A DNA stretch of 64,000 nucleotides from Anoplopoma fimbria (GCF_027596085.1 NC_072450.1:28313223-28377222); one strand, 5' to 3'. Shown: positions 1 to 11,068, numbered from the stretch's first letter. Program-made: numbers and translations. The notes: a model not told the origin generated them from the sequence alone.

Positions 1-954
1 CCCTTTTTACCATCCTGAGTTTAGAATGATGACATGGAAACCAAGTGACATTAATGACGGGTTGGAGTCCTCTTTCTCTCTCTCCCCCTGCTTTGCCAAC
101 ACCCACACGAGTCCTCAGTGCCAATAGAGGAGTTCCTGTAAAAAGCCTCGGAGTTATTGGGAGTGATATGAAATTTTCTAAATGTCATTAATTGACACCT
201 TTTTCTGTAGGAGCTGTCAGTGGGGAGACAGAAAGGTCACAGCTCTGGGGGTGAGATATATATATATATATTTATATATATATATATGAACCTCCCCCTG
301 CCAGCCCAGTGAGTTATGGCTGTCGTTAACACGAGGGAATGGATGGAGGAGCCACTTCAGAAAGCCTGTATCGATCCCCGTCCCTGCTCCAGAGGAATAA
401 AAGGGCCTAAATGTGGCACAGGGTTTCCCGGGCAGACACAAAGGGGCTGATGAGCGAGTTCCCCTGTACAAGGTTATTGTATTAGCAAAACAATCTTATT
501 GTGAGAGAAAATATGACAAAGTTTTGCCCGAACTTTAGGCTTTTTAATTTTGTTCCGAGTAAGAACAAATTGTTATTTTGTTACGTTTTCAAACTCATTT
601 ATTTTCAACAGTAAATTCTGTTCAAAAGGCCACATAGGCATAACACTGAAGGTGTGGCCTGTGGAGAGCTGCGACCGCTTTTTTTTTTTTCAGTCTTTGG
701 GCAACCCACATTTTGTAGGAGGTGTTTTTTTTGGCGTACGGTTGTTTTCTTTATGTGTGGTCCTGTGGTATACATATTTTTTTTCAACAAAACTTTTGTG
801 CACTAACTGAAGAGAACAAGGTTGATTAAACTAAATAGTAAAGTGTGCAAATGCCATTCAACACGCAGTGCCTTCTTGTAGATCGTCTGTGTGAGTTTGT
901 TAAATAAGAATAAGTGAACAACTTCCCACATTAAGCCTTCAGGTTGAGCATTGG
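1..954. other. Non-coding stretch, no gene seen
   Basis: No reading frame here resembles a protein. The sequence is AT-rich and contains a (TA)n tract at about 256-287 and several T-runs. I see no repeat family or regulatory signal that I can name. Confidence 0.6.
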
Positions 955-1246
955 CAATATACCTTCCTTCCTGCTGCTGTCAGGTTGCACAACCAGCTCT
1001 GCTCCCAGTAGACCACACGATACTAATACACTGTGCAATACAATAGTTATAATAGTTTGTCTGTATATATAATATTTCAGTTACTGTGGATTCTTTACTG
1101 TTTTTCACTGTTTTTTTATTGCTCATTTGCTTATTTATAATACTTATTTTGATCTTGTTTGCACTATCCTCTATGCTGTTGTAATCCTGTAAATTTCCCC
1201 GCTGCGGGACTAATAAAGGATTATCTTATCTTATCATATCATACAT
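955..1246 (+). mobile_element. 5'-truncated LINE, 3' end only
   Basis: The stretch begins inside the last codons of a non-LTR retrotransposon ORF; the peptide reads SFLPAAVRLHNQLCSQ and then stops. It continues through the AT-rich 3' UTR and ends in the motif CCGCTGCGGGACTAATAAAGG followed by TTATC repeats at about 1220-1240. The same coding end, UTR landmarks (ATAATATTTCAGTTA, AATTTCCCCGCTGCGG) and GATAA/TTATC tail occur in inverted orientation at 36222-37500, so both are copies of one family. Severe 5' truncation is typical of target-primed reverse transcription. The copy cannot encode a protein. I could not fix a target-site duplication. Confidence 0.85.
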
Positions 1247-1404
1247 AACATTTTAGGCAGATTCTGTGACAAACATGGAAGACATTGAATGGACTCCAGG
1301 GGAACTTTATATTGCAGGGACAATTATGTTTCTGCTTCATCAATATACCATAGGGTAGATGTTAAATGTTGAATTAATTTCGTTCAAACTAAAGCAAATG
1401 GCCT

Positions 1405-2008
1405 AATGCCTCGGGAACCACAGTAAAAAGAAAGGACAGGACCTAATAGCACGACCCAGGCAGCAAGGTAAGGTTGAGATAAACGTACTTCGGATCAGGT
1501 TCGGTACACGGGTAGGCAGTCAGTACAGGCAAACAAATCAGGCAGGCAAAAGGAAAAAAACGTAGTTCAGGAAAAAACAAGCAGAGGTATCATAACCAGG
1601 AACATTAGCACTAGGAACATCTCCAGAATGTAAGACACAGAGGACTAAGACAAACAGAGACAGGGGAACACAGGGTTTAAATACACTGGGGAGGTGGAGG
1701 TGATTAAACACAGGTGGATACAATCAACCAAAAAGGCGGGAAATCACACAAAATGTAGGAAGTGAAGGGATCTGAAACGAAAGGTGAGGTAAGTAACACA
1801 AAATAAAACAAAAAATATTGTCAAAAGACAAAAAAAGAAAAACATAACTCAGGAGGCAGGACGAGACATGACAAACACATGTGCTGCACAGGAAAAAGGG
1901 AGGGAAGACCACAAAAGACAGGAAGTCACCCGACACGGGAACACAAGAGGCATTGAACACAATAAAACAGGAAACAAACTAAACCTAAACCAAGATCGTG
2001 ACAAATGT
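1405..2008 (-). mobile_element. LTR-like copy of a gypsy-type retrotransposon
   Basis: Read on the minus strand the segment starts TGTCACGATCTTGG at about 2008. It is T/C-rich, carries a TATA-like TATTTAAACCC near 1680, and runs on through pyrimidine-rich sequence ending near 1405. This layout (TGTCAC start, T-rich leader, TATTTAAA, then CCTGCCTG-rich sequence) matches fish Ty3/gypsy LTRs, including the clear one at 25056-25645. No internal gag or pol flanks it, so it would be a solo or partial LTR. The left boundary is uncertain and no clean target duplication was found. Confidence 0.5.
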
Positions 2009-3435
2009 TGCCGTAATATTTGTTTGGCTTTATTTAATTATTGCATTGATGCAACTTTGTTTCAAACATTTTTTTTTATCTATTTGCAACTCAGTATCAG
2101 GTCTTTAATAGTCGAGTGCTCTGCCCCAAATACCTGATACATCTCAGTATTGTGAACTGTCAGAATCGGAGTCCTGCACAAGTCTCATTTTGAGACCCTC
2201 CCAACCTGACATATGACCAATTAGTTCTGCAACCTGACCCATTCTTCCAATCTAAAAATATTTGACTCTTAAAACTCTGCTGCAGTTGCAACAACACAAA
2301 GCAGGTGACGTGTAAGCTCTGAGCGCTTTTGGACGTTTGCCAGCTATTTCGGTTGCAATGTGACTGAAGTCTGCTCCGCGGTAGTGCCAAAGAAAGCCGG
2401 TGTCGATAATTCAGCGCTTTAGAAATCTTTTTTCTCTGCCTCAGCCGGTGCTGTCTCAGTCTCTACTTCTTGACAGGCTGCAGGGGAGAGATGGTTAATT
2501 TCTGACTGAATATTATGCTACATAACCACTTGGCATTTAAACTGAAAAATGGGTTTCTGCTTCGCCTGTCGCCACCGCTGTTTCCCCTCCAGAATGAGAG
2601 GGGAGGAGGGGGAGGAGGAGGAGGAGGAGGAGGAGGATCAGGGTGTGAAAGGAGAATGACGGAAAAGAGTAGAGGGGGAGTGGAGCAGTTTTATATTGTG
2701 CTCTATCCTACCTTATTCTATTTTGTTCTGACATTCCGACGTTTCTGAGCTGTAATCAGTTTGTGATGTGGAGATCGGTAATCACGCAGACATCAGAAAA
2801 CACAACCTCAAGTATTCAGCCTCACACATACAGTGTGTACCTTTTGCCAAATGGATGCCGCCCAACCTAAACACCGGTTCACTCTAAACCCTAAATCTCA
2901 TTAAGCTTGTGAAACAGGAAGACTGCCTGTCAGGGGAAAAATGTTGACTCACTTCCTGCCACGTTAACATATAGCTTTCATGTGGTTCTGTGGCCAATTA
3001 AGGGGAACAAAGCGGAATGGTTTGTGGCAGAGGAAGGAGTTGAAAGGCCACCATAAAGCACACTGTACACTGTGACTGAATGTGCAGGATTAAGTGGTAT
3101 TTTCTCAAATGTGATTGATTTTTGAAGTTGCAGTGCTGGCACACCTGACCTTTTTGGTGGTCGGTAGTAAAAAAGTCTGAAATAGAGCATTATATACATT
3201 TTGGGATTAATAGATATTGAGTTTTGATTGGCCATGGATAAAGGAGAGCAGTAAAAAGTGTGTCCTTCATTGTTTCCATATGTGCAGATGATGTAATAGA
3301 GAGAGAGAGAGGGTATGATGTAAGAGGATTTGTTTTCAAATAAGAATGTTTAAAAAGAATTACATTTATACCTCAATATGTCATTGAACATCTCGCACGC
3401 GTAAATGTGCACATTAATATGTCTCTGATTGTGTG

Positions 3436-3469
<34 letters not shown>

Positions 3470-3890
3470 GGCGTTCAGGCAGTTACAAAGTGGGTAATTC
3501 CTCTGGTCAGGCTGATTGGTCTCCAGTAAATAACTCACTACAAGATTAGAGGGGTAATTCCTGGGCCAGAACAGAAGCTGGAAGTGCTAATCAATGGAGC
3601 TGCCTCAGTGATGAGACGACATGTTGGCTGCTTGACCACTAACGTATGGAGGGAGGGAGGGGTGGGAGTGTGTTTGGAGGGGATAAACAAACTGGAGGGT
3701 GTTTTCTTTGTGCTACCAAATGATTATTTATTACAATATATCATTTTTTTTAGCTAGCATGTCTTTTCCTGTGGTTGTGAAGATGCACATGTTGTCTTAG
3801 TGTACGAACACACACGTGTGCATCTGCGCGTTCTTGCATTTTCGCAAGTTTTCAACGCTTGACAGTTTGAACTCTTTTCAAACGTAATGT
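2009..3890. other. Non-coding stretch with simple repeats
   Basis: No gene is supported. The interval contains a (GGA)n tract at 2601-2637, a (GT)n tract at 3440-3467 and a short (GA)n run at 3298-3312. The segment around 2395-2570 is less repetitive and mixed in composition, but I see no specific motif. Confidence 0.5.
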
Positions 3891-3894
3891 GTGA

Positions 3895-4135
3895 TTAATG
3901 AGGCTGCTTTGTAGTGGTGAGCGAGCAAGGAGAGCGAGCGAGCAGGGGTGGGGGAGTGCGAATGGGCTCCAGAGTCACAGGACCAGGACAATATTGACAT
4001 CTCCATTATTTACTGAGTGATCGGAGCAGCCAAAGGGCTGCTGATTAGAAAACAATAAATGCTGTTATTGGTGATCGGGGCCTTCGCAGGACATTGCAAA
4101 TGCATGTCCCAGGCTTTCTAATTACTGCAGCCACT
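3895..4135. promoter_or_regulatory. Candidate conserved noncoding element
   Basis: This is a low-repeat block with clustered developmental transcription-factor-like sites: AACAATAA (SOX-like), TTGCAAATGCAT (POU octamer-like) and CTAATTAC (homeodomain-like). An imperfect palindrome, GGACAT...ATGTCC, spans 4089-4109. There is no open frame of interest. The call is by composition only; alignment to other fish would decide it. Confidence 0.3.
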
Positions 4136-4262
4136 GAGCACTGGACGGTGATAAACCAATAGCTATCTACCTGTCCGTCCATCAGTCTGTCTTTAATCAT
4201 TATAAATCACAGAATTTGTATGATTAAACACAGTCATTTGTTAAAATTCAACATCGAACATA

Positions 4263-4960
4263 CAATTTCAATTCAATTCAATTTATTTTGTATAGCCCAA
4301 AAATCACAAATTACAAATTTGGCTCAGAGGGCTTTACAATCTGTATACATGCAACATCCTCTATCCCAGAACCCTCACATCAACACAGGAAAAAAAACCT
4401 TTAACAGGGGAAAAAAAGGAAGAAACCTATGGGAGAGCGACAGAGGAGGGATCCTTCTCCCAGGATGGACAGAATGCAATAGATGTCATGTTTACAGAAT
4501 GAACAGCATAACAGAGATACAACACATTCAATGTATATGACATAAATGATTCATATAATAAGAGTAGTAAGCAGACTAAAGAAGGAAAAAACTAAGACTA
4601 CTTATAATAAAAGCAGCAATGACTATAGTAGAATTATAATAATTATATAGGGAATAGTAATAGTAATGTGACTAATAATAATAGTGGAAGGAGCAGTGGG
4701 TGTCAGCAGGGTCACAGCAGGAGGCACGACGACGGTTCAGGTACCACAACGATTCGTGGAAACCTGCGAGGCGACAAAGAAACAAAGACTCCAGCATAGA
4801 AGCAAAGCCAATAAGATTAATGTTACAGGGAATAGTAATAGTAATGTGACTAATAATAATAATGGTACTAGCAGATGGTGTCAGCAGGGCCACCACAGGA
4901 CATCATTTTATATGTACTGTGGTGGCCCTGCTGACACCCACTCTGTTATCATTTATTTCT
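4263..4960 (+). repeat. Dispersed teleost repeat with internal duplication
   Basis: It opens with AATTCAATTCAATTTATTTTGTATAG-type sequence and a GAGGGCTTTACAATCTG segment, then a purine-rich AAAGGAAGAAACC...GGAGGGATCC block and an AATAATAAT-rich part. I recognise this layout as a very common non-coding interspersed repeat of fish genomes. A block reading GGGAATAGTAATAGTAATGTGACTAATAATA, followed by GGTGTCAGCAGGG, occurs twice (about 4649-4713 and 4828-4890), so the 3' part is duplicated. The end is a perfect inverted repeat, entered separately. No protein is encoded. Confidence 0.6.
4877..4938. repeat. Perfect 22-bp inverted repeat (62-nt hairpin)
   Basis: The left arm at 4877-4898 begins GGTGTCAGCAGGG. 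The right arm at 4917-4938 is its exact reverse complement. An 18-nt AT-rich loop lies between them. The arms coincide with the 3' end of the surrounding dispersed repeat, so the hairpin may have come from a second inverted copy of that end. Confidence 0.85.
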
Positions 4961-5179
4961 AATATATTTAGCATCAACACCTTTTTAGAAAAACTCCTTT
5001 TGGTCCACCATTTTGTTTCAGACTAAAATATATATGGATCACTATGACTATATTTACAGACATTTATGGTCCCCAGACAGCTTTAAATGGGAAGTTGACG
5101 TACTCACCCTGATACCACCCATTGGTTTGTGGACTGCTGTTTTGAAGCCTCGATTTTAGTATTTTGGGCCTCTCCATCC

Positions 5180-5320
5180 TGGTTTTGGTCTTCGCCATCT
5201 TGGATGTTGTCCGTCGCCATCTTGGATTTCTTTGATCAACATCTTGGTTTTTGGTCATCGCCATTTTGTTTTTTTCGGCCGTCCCTATCTCGTTTTTTTT
5301 TGCCGTTGCCATATTGGCTT
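5180..5320 (-). repeat. Degenerate 22-bp tandem array, YY1-like motifs
   Basis: On the plus strand the core GCCATCTTGG or a variant starts at about 5194, 5216, 5238, 5260, 5283 and 5308, a period close to 22 bp. On the minus strand the unit reads CCAAGATGGCGAC, which contains AAGATGGCG, the core of the vertebrate YY1 motif. Copies decay toward the right. A long minus-strand frame with recurrent Met-Ala dipeptides is a by-product of the repeat and not a gene. The flanks, including GGAACCAGAAGTGAC, look like part of a longer dispersed repeat from about 5000 to 5400. Confidence 0.65.
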
Positions 5321-5469
5321 TTTGGAACCAGAAGTGACACGAGAGGGTGGAGCTAAGTACAACCAAACTGAACAAGGCAGTTTCAGGTGACCAAATTGTA
5401 AAATGAACTTTCAAGAAGTGAAAACACACTGTGAACAGGTTGCTTCACTTTTCAGAATGAAAAGTTGTC

Positions 5470-5735
5470 GACTATTCCAAGAGGATGCATCCTAATGACT
5501 TTGGTGGTACATTGACTAGTGCCACCATGAGGTTCATTTTGGTCTTTGAGAGAAATGTCTCAACAGCTTTTGGATGGTTAGCCATGAAATCTGGAGGAAC
5601 TTTCCGATCTAGCACATCATCCGGTCAAAATTGTAATTTGTCCAATACTTTGGTTTATGACCCAGTACTTACTACTAAATGGATGAAGTTCCCATTTTTC
5701 CCTTTACATTTAATGGCAATTCGTAAATAAGCATT
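5470..5735 (+). repeat. Decayed dispersed teleost repeat
   Basis: The text CTTTGGTGGTACATTGACTAG...GCCACCATGAGG...CAAAATTGTAATTTGTCCAATACTTTGGTTTATGACC is a degraded version of a high-copy non-coding repeat I know from many fish genomes. No coding capacity is seen. Confidence 0.5.
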
Positions 5736-6855
5736 GGTTTTCTGAAGTTTTTCCATTGTACACAGCAATTTGTATAATGTCCATCAATTGAATCATTCTT
5801 TTACCAGAGTGGTCATTCATTTTCCTTCATTCTTCTGCCCTCTTTAAAGTCTGTTTCAATAACAATGTTAGAAATGTATTCATTGATTGTCTTTCTGAAA
5901 TAAAATAAAGATATTCCAGCTTTTGGTGATTTGATGTTGATGGATTAATTGTGTAGGCATACATACAAACGGCTGGTCAGGTGTTGTTGGTGAAACTCTG
6001 GATGGGGCACTGCTGGTAAAATTGCATTTTGTTGGTCCCTTTATTGACCAATGAGAGGTGGAGCAAGCGTTTTCAATAATATAGAAATCAGTGACGTTGT
6101 GCTTGTGTTCATCCTTTTACGGCATGGCTAACTGTGGTGGAAATCATGCTTGTGCATCTTAGAGTCGTGAAGCAAAACGTGGATCTGGTCCAAGGTGAAG
6201 AGGATGGCACCCAATCAGTCACTGATTTAACATGGCCAGAATTATGCTTTCCTGATGTACATCTGCAAACATACAATACAAAGTAACATCAAACCAGGCA
6301 GTGCTTAAAGTATACAGACACATGGCTCTACATCTGGAGAATGCGTCTCAGAAGCTAGGCCTTTTTCTTGTTCCACTGTGAGGACTTATTTTGCAGCATG
6401 TGCATACGGTAGAAGGTCTCAATAATAACTTCTAGCACTAGACAGATAGCTTGGGGTGGCATTCAGATTGAAAAGGAGACAGAAAGTACTCATCTTGTTG
6501 GATTTATGTCTGCCCGGATAGAGAATCAGAAATATCAGCGCTCAACATTAGCCGCTCTCCTCACTCCCTGTCCGAATTTATGTGTCTGCTAATACGAAGT
6601 GACAGCGGCGTCCTTGACTGTGACACCTGTCAGTGGTCGCTGAGCAGCACAGCCCTGCACCCAACACACTGCAAACCAGGGTTTAAAAATACACCGTCTT
6701 GACACTGCAATGAGCTACTAATCAGCTGGCATGTGTCACTGTGCTATGAGTCTGCATGCGACCAAGTGGACCGATGCTTGCTGAGTCGACAGGTATGTGT
6801 CCATGTGTGTGCTTCAGCTGGAAAACCATACATCTGTTTCAACGTGTCATAAGAA
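5736..6855. other. Non-coding stretch, nothing recognised
   Basis: No gene, element end or strong motif is visible. A (A)n-rich AATAAAATAAAG string near 5900 could be a repeat tail. Confidence 0.5.
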
Positions 6856-6861
6856 GTGATA

Positions 6862-7165
6862 GGGCGGCATGGTGTTGTAGTGGGTAGCACTGTCACCTCA
6901 AAGCAAGAGGGGCCTGGGTTCATTTCCTGGCCAAGACGGCCTTCTGTGTGGAGTTTGCATGTTCTCCCCGTGTCAGCGTGGGTTCTCTCTGGGTTCTCCG
7001 TCTTCCTCCCACAGTCCAAAGACATGCACCTTAGGTTAATTGAAGACTCTAAATTACCCGTAGGTGTGGATGTGAGTGTGAATGGTTGTCTGTCTGTATA
7101 TGTCAGCCCTGTGATAGTCTAGTGACCTGTCCAGGGTGAACCCTGCCTCCGCCCAACGACAGCTG
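6862..7165 (+). mobile_element. tRNA-derived SINE
   Basis: It starts GGGCGGCATGGTGTTGTAGTGGGTAGCACTG, a tRNA-like head with a degenerate A box. It has a decayed B box GGTTCATTTCC at 6917-6927 (consensus GGTTCRANNCC). A conserved body follows, reading GTGGAGTTTGCATGTTCTCC...TCCTCCCACAGTCCAAAGACATGCA, then a LINE-like 3' part (AATGGTTGTCTGTCTGTATATGTCAGCCCTGTGAT). The same 3' part recurs at 55735-55945. The usual (ATGG)n tail is missing here, so the copy is 3'-truncated or diverged after about 7165. I do not assign a named family. Confidence 0.8.
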
Positions 7166-7224
7166 GGATCGGGTCTTCACGCTCTTCACTTACTTCTAGT
7201 AGCAGCAATTGAAAACTCGAACTC

Positions 7225-7246
7225 TTTATTTACAACGAACTTTATT
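7225..7246 (-). promoter_or_regulatory. Two minus-strand poly(A) signals
   Basis: TTTATT occurs at 7225-7230 and again at 7241-7246, which is AATAAA twice on the minus strand. They lie about 290 bases downstream of the stop of the possible exon at 7529-7855, a suitable spacing for a short 3' UTR. AATAAA is frequent by chance in AT-rich DNA, so this is only supporting evidence. Confidence 0.3.
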
Positions 7247-7528
7247 TACAGAGCAAAATACAACAATATAGTTGATCCAAGACAGACACAGAGAAAAAGA
7301 TGACAAAATTAAAGGGGATGAATACAAAAGAAGAAATACAACGGGGCATTTAGGAAAAGAAAATACTTTTGAAAATCCCTTCAGAAGGTTGGAAGGCAAA
7401 GTAAAAACTTTACGTCACCGATGGCCATGAGCTTTGGGTAGTGACTGAAAGAATGACATTGCGGATTCAAGCGGCTGAAATGATCTTCCTTCGTAGGGCG
7501 GCTGGGCCGTACAGGTAGGGTGAGGAGC

Positions 7529-7855
7529 TCAGACATCCGGAGGAAGCTCAGAGTAGAGCTGCTGCTCCTTCACGTTTAACGGGGCCAGCTGAGGGGGTTC
7601 AAGCATCTGGTCAGGAAGCCTCCTGGACGCCTCCCTTAAAAAGTTTCCTGGCATGTCCAACAGGTAAGAGGCCCAAGGGTAGATCCCGATGGAGGGATTA
7701 TATATCTCGTTTTGGCCCGGGAACACCATGGGTTCCTGTATGAAGAGCTGGACACAGATGCTTGATTTGTGCTGCTGCAGCTGCGTCTCTATGCATTCTG
7801 GTACAGGATGTGAGGCTTTCCACAAGCTCCGCAAACCATCTCTGTCGCTCTGCGC
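7529..7855 (-). CDS. Possible terminal coding exon, unknown protein
   Basis: A minus-strand frame stays open for roughly 105 codons and ends at 7529. Its composition is balanced and protein-like, without repeats (…QNEIYNPSIGIYPW… and …LDMPGNFLREASRR…). No ATG starts it. A plausible acceptor CAG lies at about 7853 after a pyrimidine-containing stretch, so it could be the last exon of a spliced gene, with AATAAA signals about 290 bases downstream. I do not recognise the family. It may instead be a processed pseudogene, a fragment of an unknown transposon, or a chance frame. A second frame through the same DNA gives a CxxC-G peptide near the start that is soon stopped, which weakens the case. 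Confidence 0.25.
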   Translation of the reverse strand, partial: AQSDRDGLRSLWKASHPVPECIETQLQQHKSSICVQLFIQEPMVFPGQNEIYNPSIGIYPWASYLLDMPGNFLREASRRLPDQMLEPPQLAPLNVKEQQLYSELPPDV

Positions 7856-7889
7856 AAGCTATGTCCGCAGAAGTGTAAATTATGCATAA

Positions 7890-9330
7890 GCCTTCTGCCC
7901 ACCGAGATCTGACCTCAGGTAGAGGTAGGTAGGTAGAGAAGGCTACAACAGCATAGAAAACACGGCAACAAATTCCACCTGTTTGGTATATGGTCCAATA
8001 CCTGGTTCCACATCAAGCTTATATTTACTATGCTGTGTAAACCAAATACATTAGCTCATGTGGCTACATAATGTCAGTGATCTAATTGCTTGTTTTTGTA
8101 CTGTTGAGTGTGAATTGTATGGCCACACGGGGCAGGTCTGCAGGGTCACAATTAGGATTGGACAACCCAGTTTGTAAGATTGATAGACTCAGCAAATCCA
8201 CTCCAGGTCAATGGGAGATATCATAAAAGTAAAAAACAGTTTATAGCCCGGTAAATGATCATGATTCTACTTTAAAGCTTCTAACCAACAGCGTCACACT
8301 TATCATGCTGCGACAACGCATCACCCATCCTGTAACTCTTGAACCAAACCAGTACCTCGCAGTGAATCTTGATGACACCTCAGAGCTGTGAGCTTACTTT
8401 ATTCTAAATATCTTCAAAGAAATGCATCTGTAGAGTGACAGAGAGAAAGCGGGAGCGCAAAGTGGAAGCAGGGAGAGAGTCTTATTTCAGTGAACTATGG
8501 GGAAAATCGGAGATGAGATGAAGAGTGTTTTAGAGGGGACTGTGGAGGAAGAATGGATGGAAGAAGATGGAGGACTCAACCTGATACACACACACACACA
8601 CACAAACACATGATCATGAACAAGCACATTTCTATGGCTAACTGCTTCTTTATGTCTTTGATAGTATTGCTAACTTTAAAAATAACCCACAGTAAGTATG
8701 TAGTGGTATAAGTGAACAGTAGAGTGAATTAATCTATATATTATGGAGGGACCAGGAGCTTTGCATCTCACAATCCAACGTACTGATTCAATAATCTGAC
8801 CCTTGTCAAACTCTTTTATTCACCAAAAAATAGCATGGATATGGAGGTTTTTTAAACATGGCGAGGTTTAATTATTTTTTATATGTGGTACTTATAGGTA
8901 CTTATTCAGTCTCTCTTTGAAACTCTCAAACCAGAGTTGGTGATTGTTGGAACAGTGGAAAGACCAACGAGATATTCTTAATGAGGTTTATTTTGTTTGT
9001 TTAGTTTGAATGAAGTGGTTTTTTTTTACGATAATTAGCAAGATAAAATGAGTCAGAAGGCTCTGAGGAGATCATATTGGTTGTATGTTTAGTATGTTAA
9101 TAAATTGTGGTCATTGTCGAAATCCCTGTTGATTTAATGTTCTGTACATATTCACTTCAACTCTCTCCAAACTCCTCAAATATCGTGGCTCAGTTAGAGT
9201 GGGTGGCTCAAATAAACACAGGACTTTCCCCCAGGAAACTGCTGTTTGTGTCCTGTGTCAAACTAAGAGTCAACATTGACTTATTTTGTCAGGCCAAGAC
9301 AATGGTTAGTCCCATCAGTCGTTCAGTCAG
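7890..9330. other. Non-coding stretch
   Basis: No gene is seen. There is a GTAGGTAGGTAG run near 7925 and a short (CA)n at 8586-8603. The rest is unremarkable AT-rich sequence. Confidence 0.5.
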
Positions 9331-9334
9331 TCAA

Positions 9335-9480
9335 GTTAACGTCAACCACACTCTTTTCCTAAACCTAACTGAGTGTTTTTTTTCCACTAAACCTAACTTC
9401 CTGTGAAGACAGAAGTTTATTTTATAAAGACACTATGCATGTTACGAGGGGCCACGTCCCACTTCTAAGTGACTGACGTG
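9335..9480 (+). repeat. CTAAACCTAAC-type dispersed repeat, copy 1
   Basis: The text CTTTTCCTAAACCTAACTGAGTG...CACTAAACCTAACTTCCTG...GCATGTTACGAGG matches segments at 24295-24440 and 58795-58960. All three share the repeated CTAAACCTAAC phrase followed by AAGTTT and a GCATGTTAC-type ending. It is non-coding. Confidence 0.5.
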
Positions 9481-10230
9481 GCCTCTCTGTTTGCCAAGTT
9501 GGTGGGAAGAACTCTTGCTGATTCATTTGTGCTTCCTTGAAAGTGTGAGTCAGTCAGTTTTCCTCTCATGTTTATCCAACACACTGTTGTATTTTGCCCC
9601 AAGTGCAGAGTTAGTCGTTGTGTTAGGTCACTTTTTATGACGTGAGTCAGAGCTTGTAAAATGTGCGTTGTGTTAATACATTCTGCCAGCTACTGTTTTC
9701 TGTGCATTTCAGTTAACCTTTTTCAGTTGTTTTCCCGAAACCTTCGTTAACCAAATGCTTGTTAGCTAGTGACTGTTAGTGACAGATATCTGCATATGAA
9801 TGCAGAATCTTGGGCCTTTCTCATGTGATCGCGTGATCTCATGACACTGTGAGAGTACAGCTGCAGTGCGAGGTAAACGAAAGGTCCTTTGAAAGAAATG
9901 GAACAAGCCCTTATGACAGTGTAAGTTAGACTTTTGGACGTTTTTTTGCAGAGTGGAACACCTGAGGCTGTTGAGGAATATTTTCCTTTGCCGTTCTGCA
10001 ATGATTGCACTGGTCAGGCATTTGAAATGAAAATAATACAATACAAAATACAAACTCATTCATAATCAAGTAGAATCTGTGTGTATGAATTTGTCTTGCT
10101 TTAGCACAATTGTGTGTACAACAATCTACACATCGACATAAACCCAAATGTACAGCTTACATACAGAAATACGTAAGTCACGTAGAGCTTGTAGGTCTAT
10201 ACAATTTGTGTCTATGTGTGTGTGTGTTTC

Positions 10231-10232
<2 letters not shown>
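9481..10232. other. Non-coding stretch
   Basis: No gene or repeat family recognised. Overlapping minus-strand frames near 9760-10150 have no protein-like features. Confidence 0.5.

Positions 10233-10302
<70 letters not shown>
10233..10302. repeat. (GT)n microsatellite
   Basis: A nearly pure GT array of about 70 bp, with an imperfect GT run upstream from 10215. Cys-Val and Thr-His frames across it are artefacts. Confidence 0.98.
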
Positions 10303-10303
<1 letters not shown>

Positions 10304-10683
10304 CAGGAACAGAGAGAAGATGAGTGACAGTGTCCCCAGCGCTCCAGCTCTCCATATGGGTGGGCGGGTCCATGCGACTGACGGAGCGTCCTGCCTGAAA
10401 TCGTCCATCTGCAACTTTGCAGGTGTTCCCAATGATTATATTATTAGCTCTATACGCTGATCTTTGATTTTTTTCCCCCTTTTTTTTTCCTTTTATGATG
10501 CTTTTTAGCATCCCAAGCCTCTTGAGTTGGGCGGGGCTGGAACATAAAATATATACACGCCTGGCAGCGCCATCTGCCTCCGAAATCTGCCACGAGCAAC
10601 ATATAGAGAACGTCTGAGAGAAAAGCAGCCGTAATCTGTTTGGGTTTGGGAGGCGGCGGTGGATACACACCGATGCATTCTCC

Positions 10684-10722
10684 GTGTGTGTGTGTGTGTG
10701 TGTGTGTGTGGGGGGGGGGGGT
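10684..10722. repeat. (GT)n followed by a G12 tract
   Basis: A GT run of about 27 bp passes directly into a poly-G run of about 12. Confidence 0.95.
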
Positions 10723-11066
10723 TGTGTTTTCTTTTCATGTGAACACAAATGGCACTTGAAGTGATAGCAAGACGAGGAAAATCCCACAAAGCAAGGACAC
10801 TTTGTCTCTTTCCAGATACTCTGGATAACCTGATCATTTACTGAAAATACACCTAGTTGGCTCCTGTTTGGTAACGTGACAAGAGTGTGTGAGTTCAACG
10901 TGGCTTTTCAGGTGCAGCGTATACAGTGATGCCTTTGTGTCTTTGTTGTGCTGCAGGCTTTGCTGTGGTAAGAGCCAGGCACAGAAATAATGGCACCGGT
11001 TTAATGACAACGGATAAATCAGTGTTGCCTCTCTGCCACGGGGATGAAGATGTCTGATGTGAACAT

Positions 11067-11068
11067 GC

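Noticed and set aside
5064..5429. 121-codon minus-strand frame with repeated Met-Ala and Lys-rich motifs.
   Set aside because: It is produced by the 22-bp tandem array and its flanks; the peptide period equals the DNA period.
6862..6930. tRNA-like sequence considered as a true tRNA gene.
   Set aside because: It is the head of a SINE: the A and B boxes are decayed, no cloverleaf can be completed, and a SINE body follows.
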